Shown here piece after piece: positions 1-10,739 of a stretch of DNA of 64,000 bases. The DNA is taken from positions 42,211,631 to 42,275,630 of the forward strand of contig NC_092568.1 of the NCBI RefSeq assembly GCF_037975245.1, read 5' to 3'. Below the pieces are notes generated by a model that made no database searches, had not been told where the DNA came from, and saw only the letters and a program-made list of their open reading frames with translations. Both the position numbers and the translations under genes were made by a program. Source of the DNA: Apostichopus japonicus. Its lineage: Eukaryota; Echinodermata; Holothuroidea; Aspidochirotida; Stichopodidae. Numbering within the stretch: position 1 is the stretch's first letter; each line of letters starts with the position of its first letter.

Positions 1-13
1 TTGATTTGCTTAC

Positions 14-76
14 CTTTCCATACATTTCATTGTCATGCATTGTATGCAATGCTGCTAGCAGATCTGTACTGTACAG
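14..76 (-). CDS. LGMN: Legumain exon 5 (residues 165-185)
   Basis: 63 bp, phase 0 to phase 0, encoding [20 protein letters not shown] plus a final K. It aligns with the segment just before the catalytic-Cys exon in other legumains. Acceptor TCTATACAG is followed by CTG; donor is AAG|GTAAGC. It is too short to appear as an ORF and was found by splice phase. Confidence 0.85.
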
Positions 77-3000
77 CTGTATAGAGAATGCATTAGAGAG
101 TTTGATAGAATTTCACCGACACAACAGAACTGACGGATGGACGGACTAACGGATGGCTAACAGGCCATAGCCCAGTTGATCTAGGAATTCCTTAACACCA
201 TAATTAAAGACATACCCAAATGACTGTTTCAAAAGATTGATGATATACCAGTATAAAGAACACATCTATGTGACTGATTGGAAATATTGATGATATACCA
301 GCATAAATAACCCATCTACATAACTGCTAGGAAATATTGATGATATACCAGCATAAAGAACACATCTACATGACTGCTAGGAAATATTGATGATATACCA
401 GCATAAAGAACACATCTACAAGACAGCTCGGAATTATTGATAATAATAACAGCATAAAAGAACACATCTCACATCTACATGACTGCTTGGAAATATTGAT
501 GATATACCAGCATACAGAACACATGACTACTTGGAAATATTGATGATATACCAGTATAAAGAACCCATCTACATGACTGCTTGGAAATATTGATGATATA
601 CCAGCATAAAGAACACATCTACATGACTACTTGGAAATATTGATGATATACCAGCATAAAGAACACATCTACATGACTACTTGGAAATATTGATCATATA
701 CCAGTATAAAGAACCCATCTACATGACTGCTTGGAAATATTGATGATATACCAGCATAAAGATGTGACAGAGCATATTTGTTTTATGTCACTTTGAACAC
801 AAACAGCTCCTAAAAGAAAGAGATTGTGACACTATTAAAGTTCACTCATTGTTTGCACAATAATGAAGGTTTTCATTAAACCTGTCTTTAGATGGACAGC
901 ACAGCTAAACCTAGGGATATTTACCTCTGAGGAAGGGAATGCAATCAGGTCTGTGGCCCCATGATCAGCAAAGTAAACAAAGACATGGTCATCAGAATCA
1001 CTAAAGAAAAAACAAAACAGGCGGAAAAATGTATCTTTCATAGCACAAATGGATATACATACATGTAGTGACACACTATTAACTCCAGACTCACACAAGA
1101 TGCTGACTGCATTAAAAGGATCAGGTGACATGATGTGAGTGTAAGTTAACAGCTATGTCAGGAGAATCATATGATATGATATGATTGTATGTATAACAGT
1201 AGGCAATGTTAGGAGAATCATGTGATATGATATGATTGTATGTATAACAGTAGGCAATGTCAGGAGAATCATATGATATGATATGATTGTATGTATAACA
1301 GTAGGCAATGTTAGGAGAATCATGTGATATGATATGATTGTATGTATAACAGTAGGCAATGTCAGGAGAATCATATGATATGATATGATTGTATGTATAA
1401 CAGTAGGCAATGTTAGGAGAATCATGTGATATGATATGATTGTTTGTATAACAGTAGGCAATGTTAGGAGAATCATGTGATATGATATGATTGTTTGTAT
1501 AACAGTAGGCAATGTTAGGAGAATCATGTGATATGATATGATTGTGTATAACAGCAGACATTAGGCCCTTTGGGGGACAATTACTTCAATATCTGGAGTT
1601 TGTCAACTTGCAGGAGCAGAGCACATAAACATATGTAACAGTACACTTGCAGCACAACTATATATATACACAGGCGCGTATCCAGGATTTTGTAACCCGG
1701 GGGGCGCGAATTACTATCTAAGCGGAGCGCCACCATCGGTTGGCGCGCAGCGTACAAGAAAATTTCTTGTTTTGATACCACCTAGATCACCGGAAACGGC
1801 ACTTTTCGGGCTTGAAATGACCAACCAGATGTACACTTTTTGCCTAAGAACCAAGTATTTCCTAATAGTTTTTTTTTCATCCATAAACTTTTTGAAGATT
1901 ATCAACCCGGCACACATCATGTTCGACCTGATCGCATCTCCTGTGGGTCATTGCTTTTGTAGGTGATTCTACGTCGCGGCCCACAATACCCGTCAGCCCC
2001 ACTTTTCAAGGTTTTAAGCCTATTATTTGTTCAGAAATTTTGGAAAATTCAGACACAGTTAATTTATTGGTGTCGAAATATTGAAACCTGTTATAACGGC
2101 TATTATAAAACTTGGTTGAAGGAAATGAAAAAAATAGCAGATATTTCCGAAACCGAACACTACACACAAAGACGTAGGAGGCGCGGCGGGGGGTGCAGCC
2201 CCTAATTCGCCATTACTAATGTAAAAAAAGAGTTTTGACATAATTGGACCTCCATGCTTTTTATACATCTACATAAGACATTTGGTTGTTTTCATTAACA
2301 TCCCGTGGTATACTGCGCAATTTCAACGGACCGTACGGCACACGATGGCATGCGATGTAATAAACTATGCTTGCTGATATGATATTGACATTAACATGTT
2401 GAACGCGCGCTTCGCGCGCGAAAATTTTTGGTTATCTTTTTTCAGGCAAGTCGGACAGTTTTGAGGCTTTTCATCCTGGAACGCCATTTTCATGCTCACT
2501 GATATGATGTGATATCTGCTCTTAGCTTTACAAATTCGAACAGGCGCGTAGCGAGGAATTTGCCAAGGGAGGGCCGAAGCCTGTAGGCAAATTATCTAGG
2601 CGTAGCGCCACCATAGGTTGGCGCGAAGCGTACAAGAAAATTTTGGCCGAAAATGCCTCCCAGATCACTGGAAATGACACTTCCCAGGCCTTGTAAGTTG
2701 CATCCAAGCACTTTCTATTTTGAAATTACTAGCGATATCATTAAAAAAATATATACTGAATGGGGGGGGGGCGGGCGGTCGACCCCATCCCAAAATGCGT
2801 CATGTTCCCCGACGACACGGTCGGGTTCGAGACCAGCCACAGTTGGTTTCATAGCACAATTCTACAATTGTTTAAGGCGTATATACACACACACGCGTTA
2901 TGATATACCATATATAGTATAAATATAGATCATGAGTGAGAGAGGAAAATGGAAACGTCAAAACTCCTTCCTTTTCTCCTTTTTCTCTCTTTCTTCTTTT

Positions 3001-6000
3001 TCTTTCCCTTCCTTCCTCCTCCTCCTCCTCCTCCTCCTCCTCCTCCTCCTCCTCTTTTTTCCTTTCTTCTTCTCTTTTTTTTCTCTCCTCTTTTTCTTAC
3101 CCGGGGGGCGCGCGCCCCCAACGCCCCCCCCCTGGATACGCACCTGATACAAGCAGTAGACGGTATCAGGAGAATCAGACTGGAACTAATAATAAGAGCA
3201 CGAGTAAGAGAAGGCTTGTAACTCAAGTAAGCAAGAGTGTCTTACCTTTCTAAAGTTCTAAACAACTAATCAACTGTTTTAAGTAATTAGGGGTCATTAT
3301 ACCTATTGCATTAAGCAGGACAATGAAATCTATCTCACTCAACATCATGTAGAGGTTAAGCAGAAGAACATGGTTAACTCAAATGGTTTCATTTCTGGTT
3401 TCATATGGTTATGCAGGAGAGTATCTTAAGAGCAAGGGAGTTCCTGATAGAGTACGAGTGTATATTAAGAGCTAGTGAGAGTTAGGAGTATCAACTAGCA
3501 CAGGCTGAGTATGTAATTAATACACACGTCTATAGTTTAGAATCTAACAGGTTTCCTCTTTCACAATGTTCAATGAGAACAATTGCTTAATCAAGCAGTA
3601 TTGTCTTCACAGCTGTGAATGGCTTTATAAACAATGACTAAATACACAAACAAATGATAGCATTTGTCACTTCTTTAATAAGGTGATAAGGTTAGTTCAT
3701 AATGTGCTCAGTTTTATGTCTTTTATCTCTTCAAACATGATTTTCAGGCATGAGTTGAGAAGATAAAGCATTAAGATTTGTATATATGTGAGAAAACAGT
3801 ACTGTAGCTGCAGATAAGGTAGCATTGTGAAACTGAAAGGGACATCTCTGGAATAGTGTAATTACAGAGAATCAAAGAGTACACTGGTCATTCTGTTATG
3901 ACCAGTCTAGCGTAATTACAAAGAGTGCACTGGTCATTCCGTTACATGGAATAGCGTAATTACATAGAGTACACTGGTCCTTCTGTTACCAGTCTAGTGT
4001 AATTACAAAGAGTACACTGGTCATTCCATTACCAGTCTAGCATAATTACAAAGAGTACACTGGTCATTCTGTTACCTGGAATAGCATAATTACAAAGAGT
4101 ACACTGGTCATTCTGTTACCTTTGAAGAACTTTGCCAGTTGTGGCTGAGCTGTTTCCAGTCAAGACTGCTAGGAAATTCTCTGGAGTGACATCATCACCA
4201 ACATAGTCATGTGGTACTCCACTATACACATCAGGACCATCAGGTTTGTTAATGATCACTCCAGGAGTAGGGTTTCTAAAGAAATGTAATTCAAACAAAC
4301 AAATATTAATGATGCTTCTTTAGATTTAGAATATCATATAAATACACACTCAATATGGTGTAAGAAGTCATCTTAAAGTACAGACCACCAGGCACCTCAC
4401 CCTCCTCCTCCCTACCTACCTCATTCCCCCTCCCCCTGCCCCACCAACACCTACCTTTTCACAAATTTAGCAGTATCAAGGACTTTTTTTTACATACTAC
4501 AGTCCACCAGGGACTTCTTAATCCTTATAAAATGCACAACAAGAGGAACATAATACTCCTACAATGCATACGGTACATGTGTTTAATATGTACAGAAAAA
4601 CACAAAGGTACTTCCTAACAAATACAGACACAAAGGACCAGAGTGGAATAAGAGTGATCCAAAGATCTGTTCTCTAAGCAGCAGGGAACGAGGGCGCAGT
4701 GCTAAAACGTTTCCAAATGTGTAGTTAGGTACTGTAGATAGGAAAGTGCAATTGTGGAGTGGGAGACAGGTAAGAGAGGAGCGAAGTATATCAACACAGG
4801 AGAGGTAGCATGACGAGTTAGTCAGTAATTAATCACTAACCTCATCAGCTTTTTATGTCATTTAATGTGACTTACTCAGGGTCATTGGCTATATCATCAT
4901 ACATGAATACAATGATTCTCTCATCTGGGATCCCATTCTTGGACAGGATCTGATAAGCATGGCAAATATCCGCCTAACCATGGAAAAAAAAGAGAGATTA
5001 CAACTGTTAGATTTATCAATCTACGTATTAGCTTTTTCTTTCGTATCATGAAACATATTTCAGATAGGAAACAGCTGAAATAAGAAGTAAATTACAGAGC
5101 ACAAAATAATGCAGTACATTTGTACTGAAAGGTAAAATGACAAGAATGATCACAATTTTCCTGAAAGACATTCCCTTCAATAGCTAAGCAGTATGTAAAT
5201 GTATTTTGCATTTAATAGAAGCATCTCTCGTACCAAGGCATACGGTTTAAAAGTCCTATGAAGGACATGTAGGGTCTAAAAGATCAAAGTCTTTACACAA
5301 TAGTAAGTACAAGTTTAAAAATTAGTTTGAAATGCTCATTCACAATCTTACCACATTAAACCATAATTTCATTCCTTTGAGAGATATTGATTGCGGGAAG
5401 TAGAATCAGAATATTGGTAATCCTTTGTTTGTGCTCCTTCCTTAATATTGGGATATAATTTATAGCAATTTTAAATGAAAACCGTATGAGACAGCAAGTG
5501 TTCTGACCTGGAATTCCTTTAGTACATCTATATTGTACAAAGGGAGGGATAGTTACAGTGCAACAAGTTCATTCAACTTGTTAAAGCATATCCATTACCC
5601 TCATCTAAAGTAGATCAATTAATGGCTTTGTTTGTTATTTTGGAAATTCTGTTTTCGCTTTCAATTTTTATACATTCGTTTTTATAATCGTTATCGTTTT
5701 TGGCACCCTGTGTACCTCAGTTGTACGCTTAAGAAACAAAAACTGAATTATTTAGATCATGGCAGGTCCAAGGGTGATATGAGTAATTCTGGATAATCCA
5801 CTTTTTAATTGGCTGTAATGTTACTATACATAGTTAAATGGCACACATACTGTATAGCACAATGCATATCATGGAAAAAACGATAAAAAAAATTGTTTAA
5901 AGTCACAAACGATATGCTTTGCTGCTCTGTAATATTGCTACTGTACCTGAACAGGAATGTAAAACAAATAAACCAAATCTACTTTTAATTCTTTGACAAT

Positions 6001-9000
6001 GATGCTTGTTTACAGGACTGAACGATGAGTAATTTGGTATGAGAGAGTAATAATTAATAATAAGAATGATGTCAGAGGTATCTGAGATATCATTTGCTGT
6101 GTCATTACTCATAATTAGTATATGGGAAAATCATTGGGCTTAACTACTGTAACCTTTATGAGAGTCTATATACTGTCGTGGCTTTATGTAAATACCTTTA
6201 TCTGCATTCTTTGTTACAATTTAAACACAATGGGTGCTATTGGGGACAGCTGATAAGATAAAGACCAAACCTAAACAAGGGTTATATACATGGTATTTAT
6301 ACTTAGTAATATCATGTGCTACAGAAATTACAAAAACTTCTCCTAAGAGCTGCATGGTAATTCAAATATAAAAGAATCCAAGCAGGCCTTTGTTTGTGTG
6401 CAGGTTTCTATCGCTAGTTCCAGCTGGAGGTTAGAGAAATGAAGTTTGACACAAAGTAAAAAACCCCTGGAAGTGAAAGATTCTATCCTGCATGTTTTGT
6501 GCTGTTTTTTATCACTATCAACTATACATAATATAAAAACATGCATAGGCTGTGACATATGAATCTGAAAGCTAGGCAATAAATTACAGATCATCATCCT
6601 TGTTTTACATTCCTAAGTTTACTTTGCTTTCATTTACATTTCTAACATCCTGTTTGAAGAGTCATATGACAATTACTTTCAGAGGAAACTGAAGTCTGTA
6701 ATCCATAAGTATTGAAAATTTCAAATCATTCGAATAGAATGCCTGAGACTCACCAATAGAATTGGATTGGACTACCTACAGTAATGTACAGTATCCCATA
6801 CAACAGTACATCAGCCCCTCAGGATCAATAGAAACGTCCCATACTGTAGAAGCACTAAATGTATCAATAAATCAGCCCAGGCTCAAATGAAGTTCTTTGC
6901 ACACAAAGCATTTAAAGAAAGGTCATTTTTCAGAGATGCAATTTTTTTTGCAAAGAATGAATTTACAGAGCTGTAAAATTAAATCATGAAAACAGTCTTG
7001 TATAATGCAGTCTAGTACTACACAACAAAGGTATTTATTTTTCCAAAACAAAAAGGTGTGATATTGTCGTTTAATGCAGCAAGGTGCCATTTCCTTACAA
7101 AATAATGTAACAGGAAATAACAATATATTTAATATGGTCTAGCCACAGTGACTCTGCATATTCATTACACTCTACCTAGTCATGCTCATGATGTAATCAC
7201 TTCCCTCCAACCTATTGTTCAATCGAAAAACATCTCACATGACTCTTCAGCCAGAATATATCAATACAGTACTTTTAACCTGTATTGAACTTTTAATTAA
7301 ACAGCTGACTCTTTTTGTCATAGTTGGGGTAACCTACTTAATCTGGTTCATAAAGGATACATACATACACACTTTTCTGTACCTCTACTATTGTTCCATC
7401 TCCCAAAGCTTCCTAAAAAAGCCTCCAATGTTGAAACCTATTGTTATGTGAATTAATCTCACCATATTTAGACTTGCCCAAGTCTTCCACTTTGTCACAA
7501 ACATGGCTATAGGCTCCCTGAACAGTTTTAGTAGACCACAATTCCTATCAAATTTTGGGCACTGCATCTTGCTATACAATTATCATTTGTGTTCTCAGTC
7601 AATCTTACTAAGTATGACATTTTGTGATACAATAAATGATTTAAGGAGTTTCCACTCTTTTTTCTTTTCTTTTGTCACTTTCATATTTAATTTTACTGAC
7701 TTATTTATATATCAAGTCATGAAAATATCAAGTCATCATTTAAGACATGTAAGTCTTTTTTTTTGACCAATTGAAAATGTTCAAAACTGAAGCAAGCATT
7801 TGGAGCAGAGTAACCTCAGGTAATATCAATGAAGCATTAACCTCACAGTAATTGCCAGCATACTATTTTTAGCACTCACATGATACAGGTACACAGTATG
7901 TCAAATACAGTTCACAGGATTACAGGTTTATTACGCAACACAAATACTCTGCAGATTATTTAATAACCAGCTTGAATTATACTAGTATCAGCTCCTAGTT
8001 GTATATTTTACTTCAATTTAACAGACCAAGTGACATATAGAAATATGTTTTGATAATTTCAATTTCAAAACTAATAGTTAACAAAACAGTTCATGCTGTA
8101 GGTCTCAGAAATTGTCAAAAACACTACATTTGATCTCATAGTCGTGGTGGTGGCATACTCCTATTAGAGTTTATATCAATCCGCCAGAGTTGTCTCCTTC
8201 AGGAAAAGTGCCACAAAGCAGCATCATTTTTGATATGGCATTTTGTGGCAGCAAGTGGAAGATCATGAATTGAAATACATGTGGTGCAAAAAGTGGGTCA
8301 ATTAAGGCAATTTTACCCCTTTAAGCCTCCCAGGAGCAGCATACAAAAATTGTGGCTACCGAGTAAAAGGGTTTGTTGACTTTGACAGGCTCTTGTATGC
8401 TCATAAATCTGCATGGTCATGATACAGAAAATTGATGGTGCCATGAATGGCAAACTTGTCAGCTATCCAGGGATGGGTAGTGTTCAGCTAGTGAGAACTC
8501 TTATGTAGACTTAGAGACCATGTTACTTTTATGATAAAGTGTGTACATCAATGGGGCTAAAAAGGTGTATGCTTCCTCTTGATATCACAGGAGGCTGTTG
8601 CACCAGCCCTGTTAAAATGAACCTGCTGCACAATACATTAAATGTATGTGAATATATATGAGAACTTGAGGAAAACAGTGTTGCTACAGTATGCACAGTA
8701 GCCAAAAAAAAGCAAAGAATGAGGAAATAAGCATTTTGACTTGGTTACAATTGGTACTTTACAAATGGTGAAATTTTTCATCAGAGAACCCTTTTGTTAT
8801 ATCATACGATAGTCCCTTGTATAGTTAAAGGTTTCATGGTAACACATTACCACATCCACAACATGTAAGCACTGTACTGTCTAAGAAACATACAAGTTGA
8901 TCACAGTGAAAAGACAGCCAGACTAATTTACTAATAACAAAGAAATTTACAGGGAGTAGATTTCCTCTCATTCAAAGCAAAAAATGCAACTGGGCTATCA

Positions 9001-10425
9001 CTATGCTGACAATATAGCCTTGAAGGACATTTAGAAATACAGCAAGAACCTACATCACGATTGCTACATTGCTTACAATCCTAAAAGACAGAACTTGTGA
9101 CCCTATACTTCTGCAGACATACAATAAAAATCAAGAATTGAAGTAATCACAAAGATCTCCTTTCCTTTATTGCAGCTAGTGTAGCGTGAATACAATCAGG
9201 CACACAAGAAAGAACGGTCCCTATAAACAAACAATATAAAAGTCACAAGACTGCAACAGCCTACTGTAATGCTATAAAGGGGTTGTAAACTCAAGTCATA
9301 TGATCGACTGCTATAAATAGAATGATGTCATATCCTGTATTCCAACTACTACTATAGACCACCTATATGCTAGTGACATTGCATAAACATCATCAGTAGG
9401 TTCAGTTCTTCCATATGTGTTAGTTCTGCCAATAATTTTTGCAGATTGAGGGATGAAACTTTTTATACAGCATTAATACAATTTGGATGCAAACAACCTA
9501 TTTAAAAAGCTACACCCTTGAACATAACATCCTTTATTACTCTATATTATTACAGTGTGATGTTTCTGTAATATAGCAGCTTTCAGAAGTTACCAGTTTT
9601 AACAAAACTGGTTTCATGTTGACATGTTTGAGACTGTTGTTTGTTTACATTTCAAATGAAAACTACAACAATTAACCTGCTAATCATACCAGAGTAAAGG
9701 GGGGTGGGAACTGCCAGGTTGGGAATTATCTGGGTAGGAATTGTCCGGGGGTACTCGTCCAGGGGGAGATGTCTGGCCGGTAATGGTCCAGGGGTGAATT
9801 GCCGGTCACCCGCAGGAAACCCCACCTCCAACCTCCCAAAATGAAACACAAATGCTTTTTTACGTTTTATTTCTGAATACAATCGTCAAATAACGAATTC
9901 ACAAATATGGAAATAATATACTGTATACAATCATGAAGAAGGCATGATATTGCATTACATGGGTGGGTGGGTGTCTTATAGTCGAAAATTAGTTAATTGA
10001 TAAATACAAACTTTTTGATTATCCGGACTACCTTTGGTTCTGACCAGTTCGAATAATTGGGGTTTTAAGTACTGTACTTGTAAATGTTACATCCTGGATT
10101 CATCAGAGTAACACAATAGTTAACATCCATTGCAAAACAAGTAAATGTGCTTTCCCTGATTAATAATTCCACTGTTCCACTCCATCCAAGTGGTTGTACT
10201 GAGATATTTATGTCATCTTTACACAGTAGAATGTTAATAAATTGACCTGACTGCCATCCTTACCTGATGTCTGTAGTTGTACCAGCTATTTGAACCAGCT
10301 ACAAGTACAGCCCAATGTTGTTCCCCTTCATTCCTTTTCACACCCAGGACTAGACTGCACGCAGTCAGAACAGCCAACAGTACCAACACTGCAATGACAG
10401 ATTTATGAAAATACAAAACTATCAT
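14..10425 (-). CDS. LGMN: Legumain (asparaginyl endopeptidase), 5' part of gene, 5 coding exons
   Basis: Cysteine protease of family C13 that cleaves after Asn in the endolysosome. Coding exons on the minus strand are 10425-10264, 4973-4876, 4275-4120, 1000-925 and 76-14; all junctions are GT-AG and in frame, giving 185 residues. Residues 1-30 form a hydrophobic signal peptide. [18 protein letters not shown] carries the active-site Asn (Asn46). [29 protein letters not shown] and [20 protein letters not shown] are family signatures. [11 protein letters not shown] contains the catalytic His (His152). The catalytic Cys exon (ACESGS in relatives) and the C-terminal prodomain lie beyond the left edge. 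The RGD tripeptide of human legumain is replaced by TGNSS, a possible N-glycosylation site. The ATG sits right after a good acceptor (TTTTGTACAG), so the 5' UTR is probably in an upstream exon. The protein is inferred from sequence alone. Confidence 0.93.
195..775. repeat. Minisatellite, ~50-bp unit, ~11 copies
   Basis: Direct repeats of a unit containing GGAAATATTGATGATATACC, AGCATAAAGAACACATC and TACATGACT. Copies differ by a few bases and small indels, and the first copies are the most diverged. It fills most of the legumain intron between exons 4 and 5. Confidence 0.9.
925..1000 (-). CDS. LGMN: Legumain exon 4 with catalytic His (residues 139-164)
   Basis: 76 bp encoding (S)[18 protein letters not shown] followed by [18 protein letters not shown] matches the DHVFIYFTDHG block that holds the catalytic His of legumains. 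Acceptor TTTTCTTTAG, donor GAG|GTAAAT; the first T completes an AGT codon with exon 3. Confidence 0.93.
1140..1556. repeat. Minisatellite, 51-bp unit, ~8 copies, alternating variants
   Basis: The unit contains AGGAGAATCATATGATATGA, TGTATGTATAACAG and TAGGCAATG. Variants with GTCAGGAGAATCATATG and GTTAGGAGAATCATGTG alternate through much of the array, giving a 102-bp higher-order period. The unit is 17 codons long, so frames stay open and yield spurious ORFs on the minus strand. It lies in the legumain intron between exons 3 and 4. Confidence 0.92.
1671..3146 (+). mobile_element. Non-autonomous DNA transposon, family A (5-bp TSD, TIR CAGGYGCGTATCCAGG)
   Basis: Left end CAGGCGCGTATCCAGG and right end CCTGGATACGCACCTG are inverted copies. 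The 5-bp ATACA at 1666-1670 is repeated exactly at 3147-3151, as expected of a target-site duplication. The 1476-bp interior has no transposase. It includes two copies of the shared core module (about 1713-1770 and 2597-2645), a GC-rich 'GAACGCGCGCTTCGCGCGCG' hairpin near 2400, and a long pyrimidine tract near 2975-3100. Two further copies occur at 26759-32021 and 27333-29539. The superfamily is uncertain: 5-bp duplications are unusual for hAT but have been reported for some hAT groups. Confidence 0.85.
2950..3100. repeat. Pyrimidine-rich low-complexity tract inside family A element
   Basis: Runs of CCT and TTTCTC dominate this stretch. The matching tract in the other family A copies lies at about 26805-26920 (purine strand) and 29375-29485. 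It creates open frames of Ser/Phe/Leu or Arg/Lys on both strands that are not genes. Confidence 0.9.
3845..4120. repeat. Minisatellite, ~44-bp unit, abutting the legumain exon 3 donor
   Basis: About six copies of a unit containing ACAAAGAGTACACTGGTCAT and TCTGTTACC. The last copy runs into the exon 3 boundary, so the authentic donor (minus strand AAAG|GTAACAG) is the first part of the array. Copies with TTACCTGGAATAG read CAG|GTAACAG on the minus strand and resemble good 5' splice sites. Confidence 0.85.
4120..4275 (-). CDS. LGMN: Legumain exon 3 (residues 87-138)
   Basis: 156 bp encoding (E)[20 protein letters not shown] followed by [20 protein letters not shown] and [11 protein letters not shown]. 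This is a near-continuous match to the [20 protein letters not shown] region of mammalian legumain. Acceptor TTTCTTTAG, donor CAAAG|GTAACA. Confidence 0.95.
4876..4973 (-). CDS. LGMN: Legumain exon 2 (residues 55-86)
   Basis: 98 bp encoding [18 protein letters not shown] followed by [14 protein letters not shown]. Acceptor CATGGTTAG, donor CCTGA|GTAAGT; the leading A of exon 3 completes the Glu codon. Confidence 0.94.
4977..9689. other. Legumain intron 1, no further gene seen
   Basis: AT-rich intron sequence. I found no second gene, no RNA gene and no clear transposon ends. ORFs here are short and carry no recognisable domain. Confidence 0.6.
9690..9840. repeat. G-rich degenerate short tandem repeat
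   Basis: A run of diverged ~14-15 bp units of the type GGG-AATTGTCC-GGGGG (for example GGGTAGGAATTGTCCGGGGG). It is markedly GC-richer than the flanking intron and probably a transposon remnant. It yields a spurious minus-strand ORF at 9652-9882. Confidence 0.6.
10264..10425 (-). CDS. LGMN: Legumain exon 1, signal peptide and active-site Asn (residues 1-54)
   Basis: 162 bp. [20 protein letters not shown] starts a signal peptide of about 29 residues, followed by [20 protein letters not shown] and NYRHQ, matching the mature N-terminus of legumain. Donor CATCAG|GTAAGG. An upstream in-frame extension exists (to 10488), but the acceptor TTTTGTACAG immediately before the ATG argues for this start. 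Confidence 0.9.
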
Positions 10426-10657
10426 CTGTACAAAAGTTCCTTCACTTGATGGGGACAAAAACTTAAAATTAAAATATTCCTCAAACATACACAGCTCAGT
10501 TACAGAATTTGCGCCTGGACAACTGTAGAAAGTTAATCAAATAATTCCAGAATACCTAAATCAATTTTGATTTACCTTCTTATAACAATTTTTTATGTAA
10601 AATGCCTGTAAAATGATTAATTTAATTATTCTGTATAGTTCTATTTAAATACAGTAC

Positions 10658-10738
10658 CTGTAGTTGATGTCAAATGGATCACCAGGAACAAGATTTGTAA
10701 TGTGATATTTAATAAAGGAAGAAGCCTGGACACCCATG
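10658..10738 (-). other. Possible non-coding 5' exon of legumain with a short uORF
   Basis: A 26-codon open frame, MGVQASSFIKYHITNLVPGD followed by PFDINY, ends in a good donor (TACAG|GTACTG). Spliced to the acceptor at 10426, it would end at once (AG+A, then TGA), making a short uORF ahead of the legumain ATG. The peptide matches no family I recognise. This is inference. Confidence 0.25.
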
Positions 10739-10739
10739 G

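Noticed and set aside
1121-1561. Repetitive ORFs of 124-146 codons ([16 protein letters not shown])
   Set aside because: 51-bp minisatellite, 17 codons per unit; intronic.
2930-3253. Ser-, Leu- or Arg-rich ORFs
   Set aside because: Pyrimidine tract within a family A transposon; open on both strands for compositional reasons. The same applies to 26588-27017 and 29218-29631.
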